A DNA stretch of 64,000 nucleotides from the NCBI GenBank assembly GCA_019918135.1, contig WBZZ01002685.1:87501-151500 (forward strand), written 5' to 3'. Positions 1-11,658 of the stretch are shown one piece after another; within the stretch, counting starts at the first letter, position 1, and every line of letters begins with the position of its first letter. The notes below the pieces were generated by a model, which saw nothing but the letters and a program-made list of their open reading frames with translations, had not been told where the DNA came from and made no database searches. The position numbers and the translations under genes are program-made. The stretch comes from Paulinella micropora. Its lineage: Eukaryota; Cercozoa; Imbricatea; Euglyphida; Paulinellidae.

Positions 1-1
1 C

Positions 2-304
2 GACATCACCCAACTATACACCCTCCGTGTATGCATAGAAAATCACCCATTCGTTTACCCTAAAAAACACCTCAACAGACCACTCCACAATAACACATTT
101 ACACCAATCAATACCATACATCCATACAAAACCCGATACTCAACAAAAGGCAGCCTCTTTGTTAACCACAAAGACCCATACCTCACCAAGATCTTTGCAG
201 ATCAATGGAAATCAATTCCAAAACATATAACAGATGAAACAAAAATAAAGCCATTCAAAAAAGCACTAATGACATATCTACTAAAACATCAACAAACATC
301 ATAA
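2..304 (+). CDS. C-terminal end of a LINE reverse transcriptase (5' cut by window edge)
   Basis: An open frame runs from base 2 to a TAA at 302-304 (100 codons). It is too short to show catalytic motifs, but it has the layout of the last 100 residues of many non-LTR retrotransposon ORF2 proteins: a YKTRYSTKGS stretch, then WKSIPKHI, then FKKALMTYLL just before the stop. In CR1/L2-like LINEs this region follows the RT domain. It is followed by noncoding sequence and then A-rich and AG-rich simple repeat, as expected of an element 3' end. It differs from the LINE at 12.8-18.9 kb, which has a zinc-binding C-terminus and an (ATT)n tail. Family assignment is by pattern only. Confidence 0.55.
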   Translation, partial: DITQLYTLRVCIENHPFVYPKKHLNRPLHNNTFTPINTIHPYKTRYSTKGSLFVNHKDPYLTKIFADQWKSIPKHITDETKIKPFKKALMTYLLKHQQTS

Positions 305-329
305 TATATGTAACATATGCACACGCGCG

Positions 330-427
<98 letters not shown>

Positions 428-540
428 GAACACCAAGCTTGCTCCTTTGTCTACTACCTGAAGGAGAACTCTCCGGATCAATCGACGTATATGGTCAACC
501 ACGCCCACTCTCAACTCCCCCCTCTCTCTCTCTCTTTCTC

Positions 541-606
<66 letters not shown>
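330..606. repeat. Poly(A), (AG)n and (TC)n simple repeats
   Basis: A roughly 27-base A run at 330-356 is followed by (AG)n to about 424. A unique 95-base spacer separates it from a (TC)n tract at about 519-606. The two dinucleotide tracts are complementary and could form a hairpin. Frames reading Arg-Glu or Ser-Leu here are artefacts of the repeat. Confidence 0.95.
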
Positions 607-608
<2 letters not shown>

Positions 609-1364
609 TCTTCTAGATGGAAAAGAAAAGAGAGGGGGGGCCGCCGCACATAAACGACTACACCTTTACAATAACATATATACATAACATAACAACATAA
701 TATTAATATCACCGCACAATATATCTAAACAGAAATATTAATTTTAATAACTATAATATAATATTAATACTGAGCAGCTGAATACTAATTTAATATCGAT
801 ATCTTCCTTAATACGCTCAACTAGTACTGAATAACTAGGTTTCCACCTTAGATAAAGGTATAACTTACTAGCTATACTTTTCACGTGGACGTTCCCTGAG
901 TCCAATTGTAAAATTGTTCTCTCAATAAAAATGAAGAAGAAGAAGTGAGAACTTTGAAAAGAGAAGGGGGCAGAGCGTGAAAAAACCAGTTTTGTTTCGT
1001 GAACGGTGTGGTGCCACCCCTTCAAAGTGGTCACACAACCACAGTAGCTACCAGGGGTGGCGGTGAATTAATTTAGACAAGACTCGAAAAAATATAGTGG
1101 TTTTTTCACCGTCTTGCTCAGTGGAGAGGAGGGGGTGTGAAATAATTTAGACAAAACTTTTTTTAAAAAAAAGTGCAGTATTTCAAGCTATTTCACACCC
1201 CCCCCCCCCCCCCCCCCCCCCTGTGAACTTGTGAATTCTCACCCTAAGTTATACAGGCGCAAGTGGCAATTTGTGTGGCTAAATTTGGTGGAAGAGAGTG
1301 CGAGGCAAGAAAGTCGAGTAGAATGAGCCACAAAGTGGCAACTGTCGCGTGAGGGAAGAAAGTC

Positions 1365-1433
<69 letters not shown>
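607..1433. other. No gene seen; G/C homopolymers and an (AAT)n tract
   Basis: AT-rich sequence without a convincing coding frame. A run of about 25 C lies at 1197-1221. An (AAT)n tract at about 1365-1433 is the tail of the minus-strand repeat that follows. Confidence 0.7.
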
Positions 1434-1434
<1 letters not shown>

Positions 1435-1606
1435 GTGTATCTCCTGCCAATTGCTGAGCCAAAAGGCCATGTGCATCCAGTCCTCCATTCCATAAGGAAA
1501 GTCTCCACACCAATCGGTGGAATAAAGGAAGTGACGGCATAGAACATTACTCTAGGAGCTTTATACCAATCAGCCCATGGAAAGGACCGATGGCCTATGT
1601 ACTCCC
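1434..1606 (-). repeat. 173-bp ATT-tailed element, copy 1
   Basis: Reverse complement of the unit seen at 6463-6635, 6943-7115 and 12617-12789. Read on its own strand it starts GGGAGTACATAGGCC and ends GGCAGGAGATACACT followed by (ATT)n. About 55 bases before the tail it has GGATGCACATGGCC, which resembles the GGAGGCRCATG motif at the same distance from the tail in the SINEs and the LINE. No pol III boxes are evident. It is a non-autonomous retroelement or a truncated LINE 3' end. Confidence 0.75.
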
Positions 1607-1608
1607 TA

Positions 1609-1650
<42 letters not shown>

Positions 1651-1671
1651 TATAATAATAATAATAATAAT

Positions 1672-2571
<900 letters not shown>

Positions 2572-2578
2572 TAATAAT

Positions 2579-3481
2579 ACTATATCTGAGGCGTACTGAT
2601 GCAGCTAATGGCATATCCTCAACGGACATAAGCCTCCAATACCCTTGTTCGAGGTCCTCCACCCCCCCGTGTCAGTCTCTCGCCTGATGATCGGGGCCAC
2701 CGATGGAGCTCCTGAGGGCAAGACTGCACTAAGCCGAGGTTATTCCGCAGTCCCAGCAACCTCTTGCAAGACGTCACCGAATGTGCAAGTGCATACACCA
2801 AGCGCGGTTGCTAGAGCTGCCTCGAAACCCCACCCATAACAATCTGGTGTCTGCTGGGTCCTGGGCTATCAACCAGCATATGCGGAGTTTAAGATCTTTT
2901 ACGCGCGCAACGACCCTCCTCCCCAGCATCTACCACCAAAGGGTTATGAGTTGGCGTCACAGTTTAACGCCTTGAGGCCATTGGGCTGGAACTCTCTTTA
3001 GCAAGTGTGACTAGGTTTTTTCATCGGGATTTCCCTCAAATATGTCACAGTCAACACTCCAAGGCAGATTTACTATATCTGAGGCGTACTGATGCAGCTA
3101 ATGGCATATCCTCAACGGACATAAGCCTCCAATACCCTTGTTCGAGATCCTCCACCCCCCCGTGTCAGTCTCTCGCCTGATGATCGGGACCACCGATGGA
3201 GCTCCTGAGGGCAAGACTGCACTAAGCCGAGGTTATTCCGCAGTCCCAGCAACCTCTTGCACGACGTCACCGAATGTGCAAGTGCATACACCAAGCGCGG
3301 TTGCTAGAGCTGCCTCGAAACCCCACCCATAACAATCTGGTGTCTGCTGGGTCCTGGGCTATCAACCAGCATATGCGGAGTTTAAGATCTTTTACGCGCG
3401 CAACGACCCTCCTCCCCAGCATCTACCACCAAAGGGTTATGAGTTGGCGTCACAGTTTAACGCCTTGAGGCCATTGGGCTG
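2579..3481 (-). repeat. Tandem pair of a 493-bp ATT-tailed element, minus strand
   Basis: Two copies begin with ACTATATCTGAGGCG at 2579 and 3072, exactly 493 bases apart. The second stops at 3481 without the last ~40 bases. On its own strand the unit starts CCCGATGAAAAAACC and ends CGCCTCAGATATAGT before (ATT)n. The only frames are about 60 codons and unconserved in type, so it looks noncoding. The same pair occurs inverted at 11658-12600, and a single copy at 8424-8833. Confidence 0.85.
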
Positions 3482-3505
3482 AATAATAATAATAATAATA
3501 ATAAT

Positions 3506-3775
3506 AGTGCTTCTCTGTCAATGGCTGATGCATTTCTGCACATGCGCCTCCATCGTCTCACCCGTGAGGGGAGTACGAAGAATTGACGATAAGCTCTAAT
3601 GACACCCCCGCAAGGGCAGTTCCAACACTTCCAGACGGGCCGGCATGTTCAATGAAAATACTGGTCCAGAAATAGACCGGTATGTTCAATGAAAATACTG
3701 GTGGCACCGACGGGAATCGAACTGGCGACAGGGCCCAGATGGTAGAACTTGACCACTGGGCTATCACGGTGTCCA

Positions 3776-3815
<40 letters not shown>

Positions 3816-4039
3816 GTGCTTCTCTGTCAATGGCTGATGCAAATCTGCACATGCGCCTCCATCGTCTCACCCGTGAGGGGAGTACGAAGAATTGACGATA
3901 GGCTCTAATGACACCCCCGCAAGGGCAGTTCCAACACTTCCAGACGGACCGGTATGTTCAATGAAAATACTGGTGGCACCGACGGGAATCGAACTGGCGA
4001 CAGGGCCCAGATAGTAGAACTTGACCACTGGGCTATCAC

Positions 4040-4080
<41 letters not shown>

Positions 4081-4347
4081 GTGCTTCTCTGTCAATGGCT
4101 GATGCAAATCTGCACATGCGCCTCCATCGTCTCACCTGTGAGGGGAGTACGAAGAATTGACGATAAGCTCTAATGACACCCCCGCAAGGGGCAGTTCCAA
4201 CACTTCCAGACGGACCGGTATGTTCAATGAAAATACTGGTCTAGACGGACCGGTATGTCCAATGAAAATACTGGTGGCACCGACGGGAATCGAACTGGCG
4301 ACAGGGCCCAGATGGTAGAACTTGACCACTGGGCTATCACGGTGTCC

Positions 4348-4399
<52 letters not shown>

Positions 4400-4947
4400 G
4401 TGCTTCTCTGTCAATGGCTGATGCATTTCTGCACATGCGCCTCCATCGTCTCACCCGTGAGGGGAGTACGAAGAATTGACGATAAGCTCTAATGACACCC
4501 CCGCAAGGGCAGTTCCAACACTTCCAGACGGGCCGGTATGTTCAATGAAAATACTGGTCCAGAAATAGACCGGTATGTTCAATGAAAATACTGGTGGCAC
4601 CGACGGGAATCGAACTGGCGACAGGGCCCAGATGGTAGAACTTGAATAGTAATAATAATAATAGTAATAAGAATAATAATAGTGCTTCTCTGTCAATGGC
4701 TGATGCATTTCTGCACATGCGCCTCCATCGTCTCACCCGTGAGGGGAGTACGAAGAATTGACGATAAGCTCTAATGACACCCCCGCAAGGGCAGTTCCAA
4801 CACTTCCAGACGGACCGGTATGTTCAATGAAAATACTGGTCCAGACGGAGCGGTATGTTCAATGAAAATACTGGTGGCACCGACGGGAATCGAACTGGCG
4901 ACAGGGCCCAGATGGTAGAACTTGACCACTGGGCTATCACGGTGTCC
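3506..4947 (-). repeat. Array of five tRNA-headed SINEs on the minus strand
   Basis: Copies lie at 3506-3774, 3815-4040, 4080-4347, 4399-4645 and 4681-4947. Each ends in an (AAT)n run of 20-60 bases. Copies differ by having one or two copies of the 32-base GGTATGTTCAATGAAAATACT module (on the plus strand), and the fourth is cut inside the tRNA head. The uniform orientation and junctions inside triplet tails suggest serial insertion of each copy into the tail of an earlier one. Confidence 0.85.
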
Positions 4948-4949
4948 AA

Positions 4950-4982
<33 letters not shown>

Positions 4983-4983
<1 letters not shown>

Positions 4984-5482
4984 TAGTTGTGTTGGTTCCG
5001 AGGCTCTGTTGTTGTGTGGGTTCCGAGGCTATGTCGATGTGGGTTCCGAGGCTATGTTGTGTTGATGGTTCCGAGGCCATGTCGTTGTGTTGTTTTTTAT
5101 AAGACATACACCACGTGGGATCAAAGGGGTATTTACATTCCGCGATCTAGGGGTGGTGACGGGTTTCGAGGCGTCCCAGATACTTACCACAAAACGTCCT
5201 CATGCGCTGGCAGACCGCATGAAATGTCTGCTACCCCTGTGAGTACCTCCATGCGGGACCTACCCAGTCTCGTGGAGCTCTCACGCGGGGAAGATCAATC
5301 ATTTGTAGTTGATTTCCTGCAAGGTACCCGACACTGAGCGGGTAGTAGGGACTTCCTTTTGGGGCCTTCTATGCAGGATGGTTAGAGTCACTCTTCCCTC
5401 CCCAACATACTCACTGTAGTCCCTGTTGGGTCGAGGGATGGAGGCGCATGGCCCTCGGGCTCAGCCATGACAGATCAATACA
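4983..5482 (+). repeat. 5'-truncated copy of a minisatellite-bearing ATT-tailed element
   Basis: Near-identical to 11090-11603. It opens inside a ~25-bp minisatellite (GGTTCCGAGGCTATGTTGTT-type units), runs through a shared unique body, and ends GGATGGAGGCGCATGGCCC...CAGATCAATA before (ATT)n. A 116-codon frame crosses it but has no recognisable protein features. Confidence 0.8.
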
Positions 5483-5498
5483 TTATTATTATTATTAT

Positions 5499-5764
5499 GG
5501 ACACCGTGATAGCCCAGTGGTCAAGTTCTACTATCTGGGCCCTGTCGCCAGTTCGATTCCCGTCGGTGCCACCAGTATTTTCATTGAACATACCGATCCG
5601 TCTGGACCAGTATTTTCATTGAACATACCGATCCGTCTGGAAGTGTTGGAACTGCCCTTGCGGGGGTGTCATTAGAGCCTATCTTCAATTCTTCGTACTC
5701 CCCTCACGGGTGAGACGATGGAGGCGCATGTGCAGAAATGCATCAGCCATTGACAGAGAAGCAC

Positions 5765-5797
<33 letters not shown>

Positions 5798-5846
5798 GGA
5801 GGCACATGTCCAGGATCTGGATCTGATGCTATAGTCTGAGGAAGCC

Positions 5847-5879
<33 letters not shown>

Positions 5880-6145
5880 GGACACCGTGATAGCCCAGTG
5901 GTCAAGTTCTACCATCTGGGCCCTGTCGCCAGTTCGATTCCCGTCGGTGCCACCAGTATTTTCATTGAACATACCGATCCGTCTGGACCAGTATTTTCAT
6001 TGAACATACCGATCCGTCTGGAAGTGTTGGAACTGCCCTTGCGGGGGTGTCATTAGAGCTTATCGTCAATTCTTCGTACTCCCCTCACGGGTGAGACGAT
6101 GGAGGCGCATGTGCAGAAATGCATCAGCCATTGACAGAGAAGCAC

Positions 6146-6203
<58 letters not shown>

Positions 6204-6440
6204 GTGGACACCGTGATAGCCCAGTGGTCAAGTTCTACCATCTGGGCCCTGTCGCCAGTTCGATTCCCGTCGGTGCCACCAGTATTTTCATTGAACATAC
6301 CGGTCCGTCTGGAAGTGTTGGAACTGCCCGTGCGGGGGTGTCATTAGAGCCTATCGTCAATTCTTCGTACTCCCCTCACGGGTGAGACGATGGAGGCGGC
6401 GCATGTGCAGATTTGCATCAACCATTGACAGAGAAGCACT
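5499..6440 (+). repeat. Three plus-strand SINEs with a LINE tail between the first two
   Basis: SINE copies at 5499-5765, 5880-6146 and 6206-6440, all with intact tRNA heads and (ATT)n tails. Here the strand is opposite to the 1.6-4.9 kb arrays, with the switch between 4947 and 4983. Confidence 0.85.
5798..5846 (+). mobile_element. 49-bp fragment of the LINE 3' end
   Basis: These 49 bases are identical to 18854-18902, the last 49 bases of the long LINE before its (ATT)n tail, and here too are followed by (ATT)n. This is a severely 5'-truncated LINE insertion and shows that the LINE family has been mobile recently. Confidence 0.85.
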
Positions 6441-6462
6441 ATTATTATTATTATTATTATTA

Positions 6463-6635
6463 GGGAGTACATAGGCCATCGGTCCTTTCCATGGGCTGAT
6501 TGGTATAAAGCTCCTAGAGTAATGTTCTATGCCGTCACTTCCTTTATTCCACCGATTGGTGTGGAGACTTTCCTTATGGAATGGAGGACTGGATGCACAT
6601 GGCCTTTTGGCTCAGCAATTGGCAGGAGATACACT
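6463..6635 (+). repeat. 173-bp ATT-tailed element, copy 2
   Basis: Same unit as 1434-1606 on the opposite strand, flanked by (ATT)n on both sides. Confidence 0.8.
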
Positions 6636-6663
6636 ATTATTATTATTATTATTATTATTTTGT

Positions 6664-6901
6664 GGCACCGCGATAGCCCAGTGGTTAAGGTCTACCATCT
6701 GGGACCTGTCGCCAGTTCGATTCCCGTCGGTGCCAGTATTTTCAAAGAATGTTTTCTTTGAAAGTATTGGTCTGTCTGGAAGGCTTGGAGCTGCCCGGCG
6801 GGGGTGTCAGTAGAGCTATCGTCAAATCTTCGTACTCCCCTCGCGGGTGAGACGATGGAGGCACATGTGCAGAATTGCATTCGCCATTGACTGAGAAGCA
6901 C

Positions 6902-6902
<1 letters not shown>
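6664..6902 (+). repeat. SINE variant with the best preserved tRNA-like head
   Basis: The 5' 72 bases can fold as a tRNA: GGCACCG at 6664 pairs with CGGTGCC at the end of the head. Pol III box A (TAGCCCAGTGG) and box B (GTTCGATTC) match consensus. In the other SINEs the start is GGACACCG, so the acceptor stem is mismatched. The body is 10-15 percent diverged from the common SINE and uses a TTTCAAAGAA variant of the internal module. It ends GAGAAGCACT plus (ATT)n. It is probably an older subfamily close to the founder tRNA. Confidence 0.8.
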
Positions 6903-6942
<40 letters not shown>

Positions 6943-7115
6943 GGGAGTACATAGGCCATCGGTCCTTTCCATGGGCTGATTGGTATAAAGCTCCTAGAGT
7001 AATGTTCTATGCCGTCACTTCCTTTATTCCACCGATTGGTGTGGAGACTTTCCTTATGGAATGGAGGACTGGATGCACATGGCCTTTTGGCTCAGCAATT
7101 GGCAGGAGATACACT
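6943..7115 (+). repeat. 173-bp ATT-tailed element, copy 3
   Basis: Matches copy 2 (6463-6635) without visible change. Tail (ATT)n passes into (ATC)n at about 7145-7157. Confidence 0.8.
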
Positions 7116-7156
7116 ATTATTATTATTATTATTATTATTATTATCATCATCATCAT

Positions 7157-7832
7157 CACAGTAAGCAATGTATTATGGAAAAAATGAGAAAAAAATGAGA
7201 CAGGTGTTAATACAAACTATAATCGTGTGATCTAGCTGTAAGGAACAACAGTGCAGGTCCTAAAGGACTGGAACTAAAGTTCAACAGCTAAGCTCCTTAG
7301 AAAGAAGTATAAGAGAGAGGAAAGAAAGATATATATATGTATATATATATATCACTAACTTAGAATTTTAACGATGTATGTGTTAAACTCACTGTAAAAA
7401 TCCAGTATTAAAATGAATAGTGCTAAAAATGCAGAATATAATAGTATATATTTTTTACAGTAAGCAAGGTTAAATGGAAGAAAAAAAAGAGAAAGAAGTA
7501 AATACAAACTATAATCATGCGATCTGGTTCTAAGGAACAATTTTTTTTTTTTTTTGAACACAACAAAAGCATTTAATAATTATAAGTTTGAACAAATCGG
7601 TTAATAATAATACATAACTAAATTAATATCCTAGTCAGAGAAACTCATGATCTAAAAGCTAATTTTTTTAATACAGTAAGCAAAGTTCAATGGTAGAAAG
7701 AAAAAAGGAGAAAGACGTAAATACAAACTATATCATGCGATCTGGTTCTAAGGAACAACAGGGCAGGTCCTAAAGGAAAACTAAAATTTAACAGGTAAGC
7801 TCCTTAGAAAGAAGAATATGAGAGAGGAAAGA
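7157..7832. repeat. Three diverged copies of a ~150-bp AT-rich repeat
   Basis: A module beginning CAGTAAGCAA and containing AAATACAAACTATAATC...CTAAGGAACAA occurs at about 7157-7320, 7455-7545 and 7673-7832. Copies 1 and 3 share the downstream part GCAGGTCCTAAAGGA and AGCTCCTTAGAAAGAAG; copy 2 is cut at a T run. No coding frame. No similarity to the ATT-tailed elements was seen. Confidence 0.7.
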
Positions 7833-7913
7833 AAAAGAAACAAGAAAAAGGAACAGAAGAAGAAAACAACAGAGAAAAGAGGATTTAATAATAATAATAA
7901 TAATAATGATAAT

Positions 7914-8393
7914 AGTGCTTCTCTGTCAATGGCTGATGCATTTCTGCACATGCGCCTCCATCGTCTCACCCGTGAGGGGAGTACGAAGAATTGACGATAG
8001 GCTGTAATGACACCCCCCCAAGGGCAGTTCCAACACTTCCAGACGGACCGGTATGTTCAATGAAAATACTGGTCCAGACGGACCGGTATGTTCAATAATA
8101 ATAATGATAATAATAATGATAATAATAGTGCTTCTCTGTCAATGGCTGATGCAAATCTGCACATGCGCCTCCATCGTCTCACCCATGAGGGGAGTACGAA
8201 GAATTGACGATAAGCTCTAATGACACCCCCGCAAGGGGCAGTTCCAACATTTCCAGACGGACCGGTATGTTCAATGAAAATACTGGTCTAGACGGACCGG
8301 TATGTCCAATGAAAATACTGGTGGCACCGACGGGAATCGAACTGGCGACAGGGCCCAGATGGTAGAACTTGACCACTGGGCTATCACGGTGTC
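7914..8393 (-). repeat. Two minus-strand SINEs
   Basis: Copies at 7914-8096 (tRNA head missing) and 8127-8393 (complete). The triplet tails carry scattered ATG interruptions (AATGAT), so they are older than the pure tails elsewhere. Confidence 0.8.
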
Positions 8394-8423
8394 AATGATA
8401 ATAATAATGATAATAATAACAAT

Positions 8424-8833
8424 ACTATATCTGAGGCGTACTGATGCAGCTAATGGCATATCCTCAACGGACATAAGCCTCCAATACCCTTGTTCGAGGT
8501 TCTCCACCCCCCCGTGTCAGTCTCTCGCCTGATGATCGGGGCCACCGATGGAGCTCCTGAGGGCAAGACGGCACTAAGCCGAGGTTATTCTGCAGTCCCA
8601 GCAACCTCTTGCAAGACGTCACCGAATGTGCAAGTGCATAAACCAAGCGCGGTTGCTAGAGCTGCCTCGAAACCCCACCCATAACAATCTGGTGTCTGCT
8701 GGGTCCTGGGCTATCAACCAGCATATGCGGAGTTTAAGATCTTTTACGCGCGCAACGACCCTCCTCCCCAGCATCTACCACCCAAGGGTTATGAGTTGGC
8801 GTCACAGTTTAACGCCTTGAGGCCATTGGGCTG
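8424..8833 (-). repeat. Single copy of the 493-bp ATT-tailed element, minus strand
   Basis: Matches 3072-3481, with the same truncation at GGCCATTGGGCTG. Sharing the same broken end means the pair at 2579-3481 and this copy descend from one truncated source or one segmental duplication. Confidence 0.8.
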
Positions 8834-8932
8834 AATAATAATAATAATAATAATAATAATTATAATAACATTACTATTATTATTATTATTATTATTAAAA
8901 ATCCTATTATTATCATTATTATTATTATTATT
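8834..8932. repeat. Head-to-head (AAT)n / (ATT)n palindromic junction
   Basis: (AAT)n from a minus-strand element meets (ATT)n from the plus-strand arrays through a short TTATAATAACATTACT core. The two arms are complementary and could form a long hairpin. This is the point where the strand of the nested elements flips. Confidence 0.7.
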
Positions 8933-9159
8933 GGCCCTGTCGCCAGTTCGATTCCCGTCGGTGCCACCAGTATTTTCATTGAACATACCGATCCGTCTGG
9001 ACCAGTATTTTCATTGAACATACCGGCCCGTCTGGAAGTGTTGGAACTGCCCTTGCGGGGGTGTCATTAGAGCTTATCGTCAATTCTTCGTACTCCCCTC
9101 ACGGGTGAGACGATGGAGGCGCATGTGCAGAAATGCATCAGCCATTGACAGAGAAGCAC

Positions 9160-9205
<46 letters not shown>

Positions 9206-9429
9206 GGCCCTGTCGCCAGTTCGATTCCCGTCGGTGCCACCAGTATTTTCATTGAACATACCGCTCCGTCTGGACCAGTATTTTCATTGAACATACCGGT
9301 CCGTCTGGAAGTGTTGGAGCCCTTGCGGGGGTGTCATTAGAGCTTATCGTCAATTCTTCGTACTCCCCTCACGGGTGAGACGATGGAGGCGCATGTGCAG
9401 AAATGCATCAGCCATTGACAGAGAAGCAC

Positions 9430-9470
<41 letters not shown>

Positions 9471-9713
9471 TATTGGACACCGTGATAGCCCAGTGGTCAA
9501 GTTCTACCATCTGGGCCCTGTCGCCAGTTCGATTCCCGTCGGTGCCACCAGTATTTTCATTGAACATACCGGTCCGTCTGGAAGTGTTGGAACTGCCCTT
9601 GCGGGGGTGTCATTAGAGCCTATCGTCAATTCTTCGTACTCCCCTCACAGGTGAGACGATGGAGGCGCATGTGCAGATTTGCATCAGCCATTGACAGAGA
9701 AGCACTATTATTA

Positions 9714-9768
<55 letters not shown>

Positions 9769-10380
9769 GGACACCGTGATAGCCCAGTGGTCAAGTTCTA
9801 CCATCTGGGCCCTGTCGCCAGTTCGATTCCCGTCGGTGCCACCAGTATTTTCATTGAACATACCGGTCTATTTCTGGACCAGTATTTTCATTGAACATAC
9901 CGGCCCGTCTGGAAGTGTTGGAACTGCCCTTGCGGGGGTGTCATTAGAGCTTATCGTCAATTCTTCGTACTCCCCTCACAGGTGAGACGATGGAGGCACA
10001 TGTGCAGAAATGCATCAGCCATTGACAGAGAAGCACTATTACCACTATAATTATTATTATTATTATTATTATTATTTTTGGACACCGTGATAGCCCAGTG
10101 GTCAAGTTCTACCATCTGGGCCCTGTCGCCAGTTCGATTCCCGTCGGTGCCACCAGTATTTTCATTGAACATACCGGTCTATTTCTGGACCAGTATTTTC
10201 ATTGAACATACCGGCCCGTCTGGAAGTGTTGGAACTGCCCTTGCGGGGGTGTCATTAGAGCTTATCGTCAATTCTTCGTACTCCCCTCACGGGTGAGACG
10301 ATGGAGGCGCATGTGCAGAAATGCATCAGCCATTGACAGAGAAGCACTATTATTATTTTTATTATTTTATTATTATTATG

Positions 10381-10420
<40 letters not shown>

Positions 10421-10649
10421 TGGGCCCTGTCGCCAGTTCGATTCCCGTCGGTGCCACCAGTATTTTCATTGAACATACCGGTCCGTCTGGACCAGTATTT
10501 TCATTGAACATACCGGTCCGTCTGGAAGTGTTGGAACTGCCTTTGCGGGGGTGTCATTAGAGCTTATCGTCAATTCTTCGTACTCCCCTCACGGGTGAGA
10601 CGATGGAGGCGCATGTGCAGATTTGCATCAGCCATTGACAGAGAAGCAC

Positions 10650-10685
<36 letters not shown>

Positions 10686-10954
10686 GGACACCGTGATAGC
10701 CCAGTGGTCAAGTTCTACCATCTGGGCCCTGTCGCCAGTTCGATTCCCGCCGGTGCCACCAGTATTTTCATTGAACATACCGGTCTATTTCTGGACCAGT
10801 ATTTTCATTGAACATACCGGCCCGTCTGGAAGTGTTGGAACTGCCCTTGCGGGGGTGTCATTAGAGCTTATCGTCAATTCTTCGTACTCCCCTCACGGGT
10901 GAGACGATGGAGGCGCATGTGCAGAAATGCATCAGCCATTGACAGAGAAGCACT
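8933..10954 (+). repeat. Array of seven plus-strand SINEs
   Basis: Copies at 8933-9160, 9206-9430, 9475-9706, 9769-10037, 10080-10348, 10420-10650 and 10686-10954. The copies at 8933, 9206 and 10420 lack the first ~45 bases of the head, a truncation close to the same place (GGCCCTGTCGCC). In the 9769 copy box A (TAGCCCAGTGG) is at 9780-9790 and box B (GTTCGATTC) at 9821-9829. The body has one or two TATTTTCATTGAACATACC modules, then a region ending GATGGAGGCGCATGTGCAG...GAGAAGCACT and (ATT)n. The layout is that of a tRNA-derived SINE: pol III head, unrelated body, LINE-like tail. Confidence 0.85.
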
Positions 10955-10983
10955 ATTATTATTATTATTATTATTATTATTAT

Positions 10984-11603
10984 GGAGGGGTGCACAGTAT
11001 GGCACCCCACGGGAAGAGGAGGTGGTTGGGCCTCTTCCCACTGGTTTCGAGGCTATGTCGTTGTGTTGGCTCCGAGGCTATGTTGTTGTGTTGGTTCCGA
11101 GGCTATGTTGTTGTGTTGGTTCCGAGGCTCTGTTGTTGTGTGGGTTCCGAGGCCATGTCGATGTGGGTTCCGAGGCTATGTTGTTGTGTTGGTTCCGAGG
11201 CCATGTCGTTGTGTTGTTTTTTATAAGACATACACCACGTGGGATCAAAGGGGTATTTACATTCCGCGATCTAGGGGTGGTGACGGGTTTCGAGGCGTCC
11301 CAGATACTTACCACAAAACGTCCTCATGCGCTGGCAGACCGCATGAAATGTCTGCTACCCCTGTGAGTACCTCCATGCGGGACCTACCCAGTCTCGTGGA
11401 GCTCTCACGCGGGGAAGATCAATCATTTGTAGTTGATTTCCTGCAAGGTACCCGACACTGAGCGGGTAGTAGGGACTTCCTTTTGGGGCCTTCTATGCAG
11501 GATGGTTAGAGTCACTCTTCCCTCCCCAACATACTCACTGTAGTCCCTGTTGGGTCGAGGGATGGAGGCGCATGGCCCTCGGGCTCAGCCATGACAGATC
11601 AAT
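10984..11603 (+). repeat. ~620-bp ATT-tailed element with internal minisatellite, full copy
   Basis: Starts GGAGGGGTGCACAGTATGGC; the first ~50 bases resemble the 5' end of the LINE at 12814 (GGAGGGGTGCACAAGATGGC, then a shared GGAAGAGGAGGTGGTTGGGC). A minisatellite of about seven ~25-bp units lies at about 11045-11215. The 3' end carries GGATGGAGGCGCATGGCCC and a triplet tail. It looks like a non-autonomous derivative with LINE-like ends at both sides. Long frames here come from the minisatellite. Confidence 0.7.
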
Positions 11604-11608
11604 ATATA

Positions 11609-11657
<49 letters not shown>

Positions 11658-11658
<1 letters not shown>

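Noticed and set aside
299..712. Arg-Glu-rich and Ser-Leu-rich frames
   Set aside because: Artefacts of (AG)n and (TC)n repeats.
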